Source: Streptomyces fragilis (GTDB lineage Bacteria; Actinomycetota; Actinomycetes; Streptomycetales; Streptomycetaceae). Taken from it: a DNA stretch of 64,000 bases. The stretch is taken from assembly GCF_003112515.1 (NCBI RefSeq), contig NZ_BEVZ01000008.1, positions 62,001-126,000 of the forward strand, in the 5' to 3' direction. A model generated the notes under the pieces. It was not told the DNA's origin. It ran no database searches and saw only the letters and a list, made by a program, of their open reading frames with translations. Made by a program: the position numbers and the translations under genes. Positions 40,833 through 49,974 of this stretch are shown here, one piece after another. Each line of letters opens with the position of its first letter. The first letter of the stretch is position 1.

Positions 40833-42359
40833 ATGGGGGTTTGCGATGCTTTTGCACGCTACGCACCGGCCCGTAAGCCGGACGCCATGAGCGCCCCTCA
40901 CCCGCCGAAAGTGGCCGGATTCGATTCACTCGTGCCCTCCTCCGCCCCCGCGTCCTCCACAGTGCCTCCCGTGGCCGGAACGCCCTCGTGCACACCGCCC
41001 CCACGGGCCGGCGCCGCTCCCGACGCTCCCGCCCGCCCCGCGGCCGCGCGGCACTGCACGGAGCCCCGCACCCTCCTCGAGGACCGGCTGGCCGGCCGCA
41101 TCGCCGACCTGGCCTCGCTGCACGACCTCACCCGCTGCCTGGTGCGCACCGGCACCGTCCGTGACGCGCTGCGCGAGATCCTGCACGCCGGGGCCCGCCT
41201 GCTCGGCGCCCGGCGGGGGCTGGCGGTGCTCGACCAGGACGGGCCGCCCGGGGCGTACGGCCCGAGCGGGGCGTACGGCCCGCACACCCCGGTGGGCCTC
41301 GGCCTGACCCACGAGGAGCTCGGACAGCTGGAGACCGTGCCGGCCGCCGACCGTCCGCAGGCCCCCCTGACCGCGGACCCCTCACTGACCGAGGTGGCCC
41401 GCGAGGCCCTGACCGCCGAGGACGGCCTCACCCCGCGCCACCGCGAGGTGGCGGACCGGCTGGGCTACGCGGCCACCTACGCCCACGCCCTGGACCCGCA
41501 CGACGGATCCCGGCTCGGCGCCGCGGTCTGGCTGTTCGACGGGCCCGCCGTCCCCGGCCCGGCCGAGCGCCGCACGGCCTCCCACTACCTCGGCCTGGCC
41601 GCCGACCACCTGGCCCGCCTGCTGGAGGTGGACCGCGCCCGCGCCCGCCTGGCCTCGCTCACCGAGGGCCTCCTCCCCTCCCGCCTCCCCGCGATGCCCG
41701 GCGTGCGCCTGGCCGTGCGGCACCGCACCGGGCCGCTCGGCGGCGGCGACTGGTACGACGCGCTGCCGCTGCCCGAGGGGGCGCTCGGACTGGCGGTCGG
41801 CTCGGTCGCCGGATCGGGACCGCGCGCCGTGGCCGCGATGGGCCGGCTGCGGGCCGCGCTGCGCGCCTACGCGGTGATGGAGGGCGAGGACCCGGTCGCC
41901 GTCCTGTCCGACCTGGAGCTGCTGCTCCGCCTCACCGAGCCCGGCTGCCCGGCCACCGCCCTGTTCGCGCACTGCCGGCCCGGCGGGCGCCGCATGACCC
42001 TGGCCGGGGCGGGGCACAACCCGCCGCTGGTGATCGGCGACCGGCGGGCCGAGTTCGTCGAGACCGGGGTCTCCGCCCCGCTGGGCATGCTCGGCTGCTG
42101 GGAGGCACCGGGCGCCGAGGTCCGCCTGGACCCCGGCGAGACGGTGCTGCTGTGGACCGACGGCCTGCTGCGCCGCACCGGCGAACCCGTCGACCGGGCG
42201 TTCGCCCGGCTCCACCGGGCCGCGGCGGGCGTCCCCCGGCGGCTGCGCGGCGATCCGGAGACGGTCGCCGACCACGTGCTGCGGGCGGTGCTGCCGGACG
42301 GGCGGGACGCGGCGGACGGCACGGACGACGTGGTGCTCCTCGCCGCCCGCTTCGACTGA
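40833..42359 (+). CDS. GAF-SpoIIE type PP2C serine phosphatase
   Basis: A 508-residue protein. After a Pro/Ala-rich N-terminus, residues about 90-265 form a GAF-like sensor (LHDLTRCLVRTGTVRDALRE; then GARRGLAVLDQDGP). Residues about 290-508 are a PPM/SpoIIE phosphatase: LPAMPGVRLAVRHRTGPLGG, the metal site GGGDWYDALPLP, TLAGAGHNPPLVIG, LLWTDGLLRR and GTDDVVLLAARFD. It should dephosphorylate STAS-type anti-anti-sigma factors. Start uncertain: ATG 40833 chosen; ATG 40888 and GTG 40785 are alternatives. Together with the RsbW-like genes nearby it suggests partner-switching control. Confidence 0.85.
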   Translation: MGVCDAFARYAPARKPDAMSAPHPPKVAGFDSLVPSSAPASSTVPPVAGTPSCTPPPRAGAAPDAPARPAAARHCTEPRTLLEDRLAGRIADLASLHDLTRCLVRTGTVRDALREILHAGARLLGARRGLAVLDQDGPPGAYGPSGAYGPHTPVGLGLTHEELGQLETVPAADRPQAPLTADPSLTEVAREALTAEDGLTPRHREVADRLGYAATYAHALDPHDGSRLGAAVWLFDGPAVPGPAERRTASHYLGLAADHLARLLEVDRARARLASLTEGLLPSRLPAMPGVRLAVRHRTGPLGGGDWYDALPLPEGALGLAVGSVAGSGPRAVAAMGRLRAALRAYAVMEGEDPVAVLSDLELLLRLTEPGCPATALFAHCRPGGRRMTLAGAGHNPPLVIGDRRAEFVETGVSAPLGMLGCWEAPGAEVRLDPGETVLLWTDGLLRRTGEPVDRAFARLHRAAAGVPRRLRGDPETVADHVLRAVLPDGRDAADGTDDVVLLAARFD

Positions 42360-42520
42360 CCGCCCCCGGCCCTCCCGCCCCGCCGCCCGGAGCGCACACC
42401 GGACGGCGACTGCCCTGCGTCGCGGACCGTGACCACGCGTACCGGGCCGCTTCCGCCCCTGGGGCCGTCCACCCTCGAAACGTACGATGGTGCATACATC
42501 AGTACATCGAGGAGGACGAC

Positions 42521-43978
42521 GTGGCGGAAGAGCTGCCGGAGACCCCGGACACCGAAGCCGAAGAGCCGATCAAGCAGCGCAAGAACGGCCTGTACCCGGG
42601 CGTGTCCGACGAGCTCGCCGAGAACATGCGGACCGGCTGGGCCGACACCGAACTGCGCGACCTGGAGCCGATCGCTCAGGCGGAGGAGACCGCCCGCCGC
42701 CGCGCCGCGCTCTCCGCCCGCTTCCCGGGCGAGCGCCTGGTCGTCCCCGCCGGCAACCTCAAGACGCGTTCCAACGACACCGAGTACGCCTTCCGCTCCT
42801 CGGTGGAGTACGCCTACCTCACCGGCAACCAGACCGAGGACGGCGTCCTGGTCATGGAGCCGGCCTCGGACGGGCACAACGCCACGCTCTACCTGCTGCC
42901 GCGCTCCGACCGCGAGAACGGCGAGTTCTGGCTCTCCGGCCAGGGCGAGCTGTGGGTCGGCCGCCGCCACTCGCTCTCCGAGGCCGAGCTGCTGTACGGC
43001 ATCCCCTGCTCCGACGTGCGCGAACTGGCCGGTGCGCTGCGCGAGGCCACCGGTCCGGTGCGCGTGGTGCGCGGCTACGACGCCGGCATCGAGGCGGCGC
43101 TGACCGACAAGGTCACCGCCGAGCGCGACGAGGAACTGCGGGTCTTCCTCTCCGAGATGCGTCTGGTCAAGGACGAGTTCGAGGTCGGCGAGCTGCAGAA
43201 GGCCGTCGACTCCACCGTCCGCGGCTTCGAGGACGTGGTGAAGGTCCTCGACCAGGCCAAGGCCACCTCGGAGCGGTACGTCGAGGGCACCTTCTTCCTG
43301 CGCGCCCGCGTCGAGGGCAACGACGTCGGCTACGGCACCATCGCCGCCTCCGGCCCGCACGCCTGCACCCTGCACTGGGTCCGCAACGACGGCCCGGTCC
43401 GCTCCGGCGACCTGCTGCTGCTCGACGCCGGCGTGGAGACGCACACGTACTACACGGCCGACGTCACCCGGACCCTCCCGGTCGACGGCCGCTTCACCGA
43501 CGTCCAGCGCAAGATCTACGACGCGGTGTACGAGGCCCAGGAGGCCGGCATCGCCGCGGTCAGGCCGGGTGCCAAGTACCGCGACTTCCACGACGCGGCG
43601 CAGCGCGTGCTGGCCGAGAAGCTGGTCGAGTGGGGCCTCGTCGAGGGTCCGGTGGAGCGCGTCCTGGAGCTCGGTCTGCAGCGCCGCTGGACCCTGCACG
43701 GCACCGGGCACATGCTCGGCATGGACGTCCACGACTGCGCGGCCGCCCGCACCGAGACCTACGTCGGGGGCACGCTCGAGCCGGGCATGTGCCTGACCGT
43801 CGAGCCGGGCCTCTACTTCCAGGCCGACGACCTCACCGTGCCCGAGGAGTACCGCGGCATCGGCGTGCGGATCGAGGACGACATCCTCGTCACCGAGGAC
43901 GGCAACCGGAACCTGTCGGCCGCCCTCCCGCGCCGCTCCGAGGACGTCGAGGCCTGGATGGCGGACCTCGGCGCCTGA
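42521..43978 (+). CDS. pepP: Xaa-Pro aminopeptidase (aminopeptidase P family)
   Basis: A 485-residue metallopeptidase removing N-terminal residues before proline. An N-terminal creatinase-like domain is followed by the pita-bread catalytic domain. The five metal ligands are intact: Asp in LLLDAGVETHTYY, Asp in TADVTRTLPV, His in HGTGHMLGMDVHD, Glu in TVEPGLYFQ and Glu in GVRIEDDILVTEDG. No signal peptide. GTG at 42521 follows GAGGAGG closely. The region just upstream has GTAC/CATC symmetric elements that may be regulatory. Ends in a strong hairpin. Confidence 0.94.
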   Translation: MAEELPETPDTEAEEPIKQRKNGLYPGVSDELAENMRTGWADTELRDLEPIAQAEETARRRAALSARFPGERLVVPAGNLKTRSNDTEYAFRSSVEYAYLTGNQTEDGVLVMEPASDGHNATLYLLPRSDRENGEFWLSGQGELWVGRRHSLSEAELLYGIPCSDVRELAGALREATGPVRVVRGYDAGIEAALTDKVTAERDEELRVFLSEMRLVKDEFEVGELQKAVDSTVRGFEDVVKVLDQAKATSERYVEGTFFLRARVEGNDVGYGTIAASGPHACTLHWVRNDGPVRSGDLLLLDAGVETHTYYTADVTRTLPVDGRFTDVQRKIYDAVYEAQEAGIAAVRPGAKYRDFHDAAQRVLAEKLVEWGLVEGPVERVLELGLQRRWTLHGTGHMLGMDVHDCAAARTETYVGGTLEPGMCLTVEPGLYFQADDLTVPEEYRGIGVRIEDDILVTEDGNRNLSAALPRRSEDVEAWMADLGA

Positions 43979-43984
43979 TCCGTC

Positions 43985-44026
43985 ACGGGTCCCTGTGCCG
44001 CCCCGCGGGGCGGCACAGGGACCCGT
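43985..44026. terminator. Terminator between aminopeptidase P and RsbW-like genes
   Basis: A 20-bp perfect stem (ACGGGTCCCTGTGCCGCCCC, 43985-44004) with a minimal loop, between convergent genes. One of the strongest hairpins in the window. Confidence 0.92.
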
Positions 44027-44070
44027 CGTCCGGTGGGGGATCCCCGACGGTGCGCGCCGCGACGGCGGTC

Positions 44071-44520
44071 TCAGACCGCGGTGAGGGGCGCGTTCTCCCG
44101 CCACTTGAGCAGCTTGTCGAAGCTGACGACCGCCCCGCCCGCGCCGGGCAGGTTCTCGACGCGGACGTGGTCGGCCAGCTTCCGGATCAGCATCAGGCCG
44201 CGGCCGCTCTCCGCCTCCGCGCCGGGGTCCGGGACGACCCGGCGGGCCGCGCCCTCCCCGAAGCCGGGGCCGGAGTCCGAGACCTCGATCCGGCACCGCT
44301 CGCCGTCCATGTAGGCCGTGATCTGGTAGTCCGCGGTTGCGCCGGCGCCGTGCCCACCGTGCTCCACCGCGTTCGCGCAGGCCTCGCTGAGCGCCACGGA
44401 CAGGTCGTAGCAGATGTCCGGGTCCACTCCCGCCGTCTCCATCGCCCCGAGCAGCAGACGCCGGGCGAAGGGAACGCTGGCAGCCTCACGCCGCAGTTGG
44501 AGTGACCACAAGATGCTCAT
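44071..44520 (-). CDS. RsbW-like anti-sigma regulatory ATPase
   Basis: A 149-residue GHKL-fold protein. N-box SEACANAVEHGGHG near residue 46, G1 DSGPGFGEGA, G2 SGRGLMLIRKLADHV. It is close in length to B. subtilis RsbW/SpoIIAB. It likely binds a SigB-type sigma factor and is antagonised by a STAS protein not present here. ATG at 44520. Upstream (44545-44580) is an AT-rich stretch with ATACGTAT that is probably its promoter. A second, longer paralogue lies at 37530. Confidence 0.9.
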   Translation of the reverse strand: MSILWSLQLRREAASVPFARRLLLGAMETAGVDPDICYDLSVALSEACANAVEHGGHGAGATADYQITAYMDGERCRIEVSDSGPGFGEGAARRVVPDPGAEAESGRGLMLIRKLADHVRVENLPGAGGAVVSFDKLLKWRENAPLTAV

Positions 44521-44700
44521 GCTCCTGCCTCCAGGCGGCGGCTCGGCTCGACATACCGATACGTATTGCCCTTACTCCCCGTCCCTAAGCGCCCGTTCGA
44601 CGTGAGAACACCCATCCGGCGGCAGGCCGAATGGCGGCACTCGGCGCATATCGGACCTGGTCTGTGATGCCGGAGCGACGAGTGGGATGATGGGGCCGCC

Positions 44701-45576
44701 ATGACTGCCCTCCACCAGCGCACGGCGCACACCGGGGACGACCTCCGGTACCCGAGGGCCGCGGCCTTCGCCGCGGTCTGCGTCGTGCTGGCCGGAGGAG
44801 GGCACGTCCTCGCGTCCTCGGCCTCGCACCCCGCCGTCCCCTCCTGGTGGACCTGGGCCGCGGGCTTCCTCCTCGTCCTGGCGGCCGCCCTGCCGCTCGC
44901 CGGGCGGGAGCGGAACCGTTCGCTGCCCCGGATCACCGGGCTCCTGGTGGCCTGCCAGCTGGTCCTGCACACCCTCTTCGCCCTGGGCCCGCAGTCCGGC
45001 GCCGCCGCCCGGCACGGCGGCGTCACGGACGTGGCGGCCGGCGGCCACGGCGCCGTCGACACGGCGGCGGTGGTGGACCGCGCCTCCCGCATCGTCTGCG
45101 GGGCGAACCGGCTGACCGCGGAGGAGGCCCGGCAGATACTGGTCGACGCCGGGCTCGGCCGCGATCTCGCGGAATTCGCCCGGCTGAGCGCCGGCGGCGG
45201 CTACGGCCACCCGCACACCGGCCCCTCCGACGCCTGGCTCAGCGTGCTGCCGTCGCTGCCGATGCTGCTCGGTCACGCGCTGGCCGGGCTGGCCGCGGGC
45301 TGGCTGCTGCGCCGCGGCGACCTGGCGCTGCTGCGGCTCATGCGGATCGCCGGACAGGACCTGGCCGCCCGGCCGACGGTGCTGCGGCCGCTGCTCGCCG
45401 CCCTGGCACTGGTACGGGTCCTCCACGCAGGCCTGCCCGGCGCCCACGAGCGTCCGCGGGTCCCGTCGGGCTCCGTCCTCGACGATGTCCCGGCGCCCTC
45501 CACCGCGCCCCTCCAGCACACGGTGATCAGGCGGGGCCCGCCCGCCTCCGTCCCCGCCCTCGCTCTCGCCGCCTGA
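44701..45576 (+). CDS. Integral membrane protein upstream of the copper genes
   Basis: A 291-residue protein with about five hydrophobic helices (AAAFAAVCVVLAGGGHVLAS; TWAAGFLLVLAAALPLAG; LLVACQLVLHTLFALG; LPMLLGHALAGLAAGWLLRR; LRPLLAALALVRVLHA). Histidines in and near the helices and a His-bearing loop (GHPHTGP) suggest metal contact. I do not recognise a named family. It is 160 bp upstream of YcnI on the same strand, so a role in copper handling is a guess by context. ATG at 44701. Confidence 0.75.
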   Translation: MTALHQRTAHTGDDLRYPRAAAFAAVCVVLAGGGHVLASSASHPAVPSWWTWAAGFLLVLAAALPLAGRERNRSLPRITGLLVACQLVLHTLFALGPQSGAAARHGGVTDVAAGGHGAVDTAAVVDRASRIVCGANRLTAEEARQILVDAGLGRDLAEFARLSAGGGYGHPHTGPSDAWLSVLPSLPMLLGHALAGLAAGWLLRRGDLALLRLMRIAGQDLAARPTVLRPLLAALALVRVLHAGLPGAHERPRVPSGSVLDDVPAPSTAPLQHTVIRRGPPASVPALALAA

Positions 45577-45737
45577 CGCGACGCCCCTCTCCGTTGCCGC
45601 GCACGGCCTGCCGATCCCGTCGGCAGGGCCTTCCGTGATGCCGGATTCCGGGCCGGACGCCGCCGTCACGCGGCCCGGCGCGCCCTGCGCGCCGTCCGAC
45701 CGAATCCACCGTGTGAATCCGGAAGTGGAGTGTGCCC

Positions 45738-46505
45738 GTGAAGGCATCCCGTATCGCCGCCGCCGTCGCCGCGGCCGGCGCGTCCGTCCTGCTGCTCTCG
45801 TCCCCGTCCTTCGCCCACGTCAGCGTGCAGCCGGAGGGCGCCGCGGCCAAGGGCGGCTACGCCACCGTGGCGTTCAAGGTTCCCAACGAGCGCGACGACG
45901 CCTCGACCACCAAGCTCGAGGTCAACTTCCCGGCGGACCACCCGCTGGCCTCCGTGATGCCGCAGCCCGTCCAGGGCTGGGACGTGAAGGTGACCAGGAG
46001 CAAGCTCGACAAGCCGCTCGACCTGCACGGCCGTCAGGTCGACGAGGCCGTCACCAAGGTCGTCTGGACCGCCGAGGACAAGAAGAAGGGCGGCATCTCG
46101 CCCGGCTTCTTCCAGAAGTTCCCCGTCTCGGTCGGCCCGCTGCCCGAGGACGCCGACGAGCTCGTCTTCAAGGCGCTCCAGACGTACTCGAACGGCGAGG
46201 TCGTACGCTGGATCGAGCTCCAGGAGGAGGGCCAGGAGGAGCCCGACAGCCCCGCCCCGGTGCTCGCGCTCTCCGCCGCAGCCGAGGACGGCCACGGCCA
46301 CGGCGACAAGAAGAAGGACCAGGCCGCCTCCGGCAGCGGGGCCAAGGGCGAGCGGGCCGGCCACTCCGACGGCACGGACGACCACGAGACGCACGCCGCC
46401 TCCCACAGCACGGACACCACCGCCCGTGTACTGGGCGTGGTGGGCATCGTCGTGGGCGTCGCCGGCGTCGCCTTCGGCGTCCTGGCCCGCCGTCGCACGG
46501 CCTGA
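45738..46505 (+). CDS. ycnI: YcnI-family copper-binding membrane-anchored protein
   Basis: A 255-residue exported protein. A signal peptide ends LLLSSPSFA, so the mature protein would start HVSVQPEG, placing a copper-ligand histidine at its N-terminus as in other YcnI/DUF1775 proteins. The domain continues to about residue 165 (KVVWTAEDKKKGGISPGFFQ; FPVSVGPLP). A His-rich linker (DGHGHGDKK, DDHETHAASH) and a C-terminal helix (VLGVVGIVVGVAGVAFGVLA) anchor it. GTG at 45738 lies seven bases after GTGGAG. It heads a run of copper genes and probably delivers Cu to them outside the membrane. Confidence 0.9.
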   Translation: MKASRIAAAVAAAGASVLLLSSPSFAHVSVQPEGAAAKGGYATVAFKVPNERDDASTTKLEVNFPADHPLASVMPQPVQGWDVKVTRSKLDKPLDLHGRQVDEAVTKVVWTAEDKKKGGISPGFFQKFPVSVGPLPEDADELVFKALQTYSNGEVVRWIELQEEGQEEPDSPAPVLALSAAAEDGHGHGDKKKDQAASGSGAKGERAGHSDGTDDHETHAASHSTDTTARVLGVVGIVVGVAGVAFGVLARRRTA

Positions 46506-46607
46506 CCTCCGTACACCTGACCGACCCATCCAGCCCTACGGCCGTCGCCGGGGCGCGTGCGAACGCGTCCCGGCGGCGTCCGGGTCCACCACGGGACACG
46601 AGACTCC

Positions 46608-47252
46608 ATGCGCACGAAGAAGTTCACCGCGGCCGCCCTGCTCGCCGCCGCCCTCACCCTCTCCGCCTGCACGTCCGGCTCCGACGAGCCGAGCACCACG
46701 GTGAGCGAGGTGGCTCCCGACGACAAGGCGGCCACCGTCCTGGACACGCCGTTCGAGAAGCCCGACCTGGTGCTCACCGACACCGACGGCAAGGAGTTCG
46801 ACCTCCGCGAGCAGACGAAGGGCAGGCCGACGCTGATCTACTTCGGCTACACCCACTGCCCCGACATCTGCCCGCTGACGATGAACAACCTGGCCGTCGC
46901 CAAGAAGTCGCTCCCCGAGGCGCAGCAGGACGAGCTGCGCGTCGTCTTCGTCACCACCGACCCCGGCCGCGACACCCCCGCGGAGCTCGGCTCCTGGCTC
47001 AAGGGCATCGACGCCGACATCGTCGGTCTGACCGGCGACTTCGCGACCATCCAGGCCGGTGCGCGGACCGTCGGCATCTCCGTCGAGAAGCCCGTCGAGA
47101 AGAAGGACGGCACCTACATCTCCACCCACGGCACCCAGGTGATCGCCTTCTCCCCGAAGACGGACCAGGGGTACGTGCTCTACGGCGAGGACGCCACCGT
47201 CGCCGACTGGTCCGCCGACCTGCCCGAGCTGATCAAGGGCGAGAACCCGTGA
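46608..47252 (+). CDS. sco: SCO1/SenC-type copper chaperone lipoprotein
   Basis: A 214-residue lipoprotein. Lipobox LTLSAC gives Cys-20 as the lipid site. The thioredoxin-like SCO domain has its copper ligands: CxxxC in YTHCPDICPLT and His in TYISTHGTQVIAF. SCO proteins load the CuA/CuB centres of cytochrome c oxidase; in S. lividans the homologue in this operon, Sco, also serves copper-dependent morphogenesis. ATG at 46608. The ECuC gene overlaps its stop by four bases. Confidence 0.94.
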   Translation: MRTKKFTAAALLAAALTLSACTSGSDEPSTTVSEVAPDDKAATVLDTPFEKPDLVLTDTDGKEFDLREQTKGRPTLIYFGYTHCPDICPLTMNNLAVAKKSLPEAQQDELRVVFVTTDPGRDTPAELGSWLKGIDADIVGLTGDFATIQAGARTVGISVEKPVEKKDGTYISTHGTQVIAFSPKTDQGYVLYGEDATVADWSADLPELIKGENP

Positions 47253-47758
47253 CCCGCCCCGGTCCCGGGCGTCCGGCCCGCGGGCACACGGCCCGCCGGC
47301 ACGCGGCACGCGGCCGCCGCCTGGCGCTCGCCGCCGTCGCCGCGCTCGCCCTGCCGCTGTCGGCCTGCGGGGGCCAGGACGGCCCCGACGTCACCGTCGA
47401 GGGCGCCTACATGCCCCAGCCGGTCACCGACGAGCTGGCCGCCGGCTTCCTGACCGTCGTCAACGACGGCGACCGGCCGGCCCGACTCACCGGGGTCTCC
47501 AGCGACCTGGCCGCCCGGGTCACCGTGCACGAGACGGTCGACGGGACCATGCGTCCCGCCGCATCCGTCGACGTGCCCGCCGGCGGGCGGCTGACGCTCG
47601 AGTCCGGCGGCACGCACCTGATGTTCGAGGCCCTGACCCGGCGGCCGGTGAAGGGCGACACGGTCACCGTCGAGCTCCGCTTCGAGGACGCCGACCCGGT
47701 CACGGTCGACATGCCGGTCCGATCGGCCACCTACACACCGTCGCACCACCGGCACTAG
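47249..47758 (+). CDS. ecuC: PCu(A)C-type extracellular copper chaperone (ECuC-like)
   Basis: A 169-residue lipoprotein. Basic N-terminus, helix LALAAVAALALPLSAC with lipobox LSAC, then a cupredoxin-like PCuAC domain. The metal ligands are visible as H and M in VTVHETVDGTMRP and in GGTHLMFEALT. Such proteins pass Cu(I) to Sco or directly to oxidase. The GTG at 47249 overlaps the sco stop codon (GTGA), indicating translational coupling. The His-rich end (SHHRH) could bind additional copper. Confidence 0.92.
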   Translation: MTRPGPGRPARGHTARRHAARGRRLALAAVAALALPLSACGGQDGPDVTVEGAYMPQPVTDELAAGFLTVVNDGDRPARLTGVSSDLAARVTVHETVDGTMRPAASVDVPAGGRLTLESGGTHLMFEALTRRPVKGDTVTVELRFEDADPVTVDMPVRSATYTPSHHRH

Positions 47759-47770
47759 GGAGGGACCACC

Positions 47771-49966
47771 GTGACGCCGACCATCGCGCCCCGCGCGGCG
47801 ACCACCGCAGGACCGCGGATCGCACGTGTTCTGGCACTGCTGCTCACCATGGCCGGGCTGCTGCTGGCCGGGGCGGGTCCGGCGTCGGCGCACGCCGCGC
47901 TCACCGGCAGCGACCCCAGGCAGGGGGCGGTGGTCAACAGCGCTCCCGAGCAGGTGACGCTCACCTTCTCCGAGAAGGTCGCCGTCTCCGCCGACTCCGT
48001 CCGGGTGCTCGACCCCGAGGGCAACCGCGTGGACACCGGCAAGGCGCCGACCGTCGACGGGACCAGCGTGCGGGTGAAGCTGCACCAGGGCCTGCCCTTC
48101 GGCACCTTCACGGTGGCCTACCAGGTGGTGTCCGAGGACAGCCACCCGGTCGCCGGCGCCTACACCTACTCGGTGGGCGCCCCCTCCCAGACCTCCGTGG
48201 ACCTGCCCGAGCAGTCCGCGGGCGGCGGGCTCGTGGGCACCCTGTACGACGTGGCGCGCTACGTCTCCTACGCCGGGTTCACCGTGCTGGTCGGCGGCGC
48301 GGCCTTCGTGCTGATCTGCTGGCGGCGGGGCGCCGGGGTGCGCGCGCTGCAGCGGCTGGTGGTGGGCGGCTGGCTCGCCCTCACCGTCGGGACGCTGGCG
48401 CTGCTGCTCCTGCGGGGCGCGTACGTCGGCTCCGGGAAGCTGGGCGACGTCGCGGACATGGGCCTCCTCGCCCAGGTGCTGCGGAGCAGCACCGGAGCGG
48501 CGCTGGTCTGCCGTCTGCTGCTGCTCGCGGTGGCCGCGCTGTTCGTGGCGGTCCTCTTCGGCACGTACCAGCGGCGCGAGGACGGCGCGGAGAAGCGGGA
48601 CCTGTCCTTCGGCCTGACGGTGGGCGGCGTGGTCGTCGCCGCGGGCCTCGCGGCCACCTGGGCCCTGTCGGAGCACGCCTCGGCGGGGCTCCAGCCGGGC
48701 ATCGCCATGCCTGCGGACGTGATCCACCTGCTCGCCGTGGCGCTGTGGCTGGGCGGGCTCACCGCGCTGCTGGTCGCGCTGTACCGGCGTTCGGCGGAGA
48801 TCACGGTGGAGCGGGCCGCGGTGCACCGCTTCTCTCGGGTGGCGTTCTGCTCCGTGGTGGCTCTGGCGGTCACCGGCGTCTACCAGTCCTGGCGCCAGGT
48901 CGGCTCCTGGGACGCGCTCACCAGCACGTCCTACGGGCGCCTCCTGCTCGTCAAGGCGGGACTGGTGGCCCTGCTGGTCGGGATCGCCTGGATATCCCGC
49001 CGCTGGACCCGGCGACTCGACGACACGGGGGCCGCAGGTGCCACGGCGGCGGGGACCACCGAGGGCGCCGAGGCGGCCGACGCCAACGACGACGCCAACG
49101 ACGACGCCGACGCCGAGGTGGGCGGTACCGAGCAGCGTGCCGCCGAGGGCGGCCGCACGGCGGAGGCCGGGGCCGCCGGGACCACCGGGGCCGCCGTCGC
49201 GGACGCGCCGGGGGTGCGGGCCGGTGCCGGGGAGGCCGCCGGCGAGCTGGGGGCCACCAGCACCATGGGCTCCGTGGGTGCCGCGAGCGCCGCCGCTGCC
49301 GTGGGGTCCGCCGGAGCCGCCGCCGCGGTGGCCCATCTGTCCGGTGAGGCGCCCGCCCGGAAGACGGGCGGCGGTGACGGGGACGACGACGCCGACCCGC
49401 GCCGCGCGGAACAACTGGCCCGCCAGCGCGCGGCCGTCGAGACCGCCCGCCGCCGCAAGGAACGCGACGCCGACGCCCCGCGCGCCGGGCTGCGCCGTTC
49501 CGTCCTCGCCGAGGTCGCGGTGGCCGTCGTCGTCCTGGCCGTGACCACCGCGCTCACCGGGGCCGAGCCCGGCCGCACCGAACAGCAGGCACGGGCGGCG
49601 TCCGCCTCGCTGCTGGCACCCACGGGCACCGTCACCGTCGAGTTGCCCTTCGACACCGGCGGCAAGGACGGCGAAGGCGTGGTCCGGCTCGAGTTCGTCC
49701 CGGCCCAGGTCGGCGAGAACACGCTGCACGTCTACGCCGAGCACTCCTACGGAGCCCCGTACGACCTCCCGGAGCTCAAGGTGGCGCTCACCCTGGAGTC
49801 CAAGAACGTCGGCCCGCTGCCGGTGTTCCCCAAGCACATGTCGACCGGCCACTGGTCGACGGCGGGCGTCCAGATCCCCATGGCGGGCGAGTGGAAGGTG
49901 TCGGTCACCGTGCGGACCTCCGACATCGACCAGGTGACCGTCGACAAGAACGTGAAGATCGGCTGA
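47771..49966 (+). CDS. CopC-CopD fusion copper transport protein
   Basis: A 731-residue fusion. Signal peptide, then CopC (mature start HAALTGSDPRQGAVVNSAPE with an N-terminal His, up to SEDSHPVAGAYTYSVG; residues about 40-140), then a CopD-type domain with about eight helices (from YVSYAGFTVLVGGAAFVLIC). A long Ala/Gly/Glu-rich cytoplasmic segment (roughly 425-560: EAADANDDANDDADAEVGG, with little conservation) interrupts it. After one more helix comes an extracellular beta domain. GTG 47771, GGGAGGGACC upstream. In S. lividans the equivalent gene lies between ecuC and dtpA; it probably moves copper across the membrane. Confidence 0.92.
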   Translation: MTPTIAPRAATTAGPRIARVLALLLTMAGLLLAGAGPASAHAALTGSDPRQGAVVNSAPEQVTLTFSEKVAVSADSVRVLDPEGNRVDTGKAPTVDGTSVRVKLHQGLPFGTFTVAYQVVSEDSHPVAGAYTYSVGAPSQTSVDLPEQSAGGGLVGTLYDVARYVSYAGFTVLVGGAAFVLICWRRGAGVRALQRLVVGGWLALTVGTLALLLLRGAYVGSGKLGDVADMGLLAQVLRSSTGAALVCRLLLLAVAALFVAVLFGTYQRREDGAEKRDLSFGLTVGGVVVAAGLAATWALSEHASAGLQPGIAMPADVIHLLAVALWLGGLTALLVALYRRSAEITVERAAVHRFSRVAFCSVVALAVTGVYQSWRQVGSWDALTSTSYGRLLLVKAGLVALLVGIAWISRRWTRRLDDTGAAGATAAGTTEGAEAADANDDANDDADAEVGGTEQRAAEGGRTAEAGAAGTTGAAVADAPGVRAGAGEAAGELGATSTMGSVGAASAAAAVGSAGAAAAVAHLSGEAPARKTGGGDGDDDADPRRAEQLARQRAAVETARRRKERDADAPRAGLRRSVLAEVAVAVVVLAVTTALTGAEPGRTEQQARAASASLLAPTGTVTVELPFDTGGKDGEGVVRLEFVPAQVGENTLHVYAEHSYGAPYDLPELKVALTLESKNVGPLPVFPKHMSTGHWSTAGVQIPMAGEWKVSVTVRTSDIDQVTVDKNVKIG

Positions 49967-49974
49967 CGAACCAG

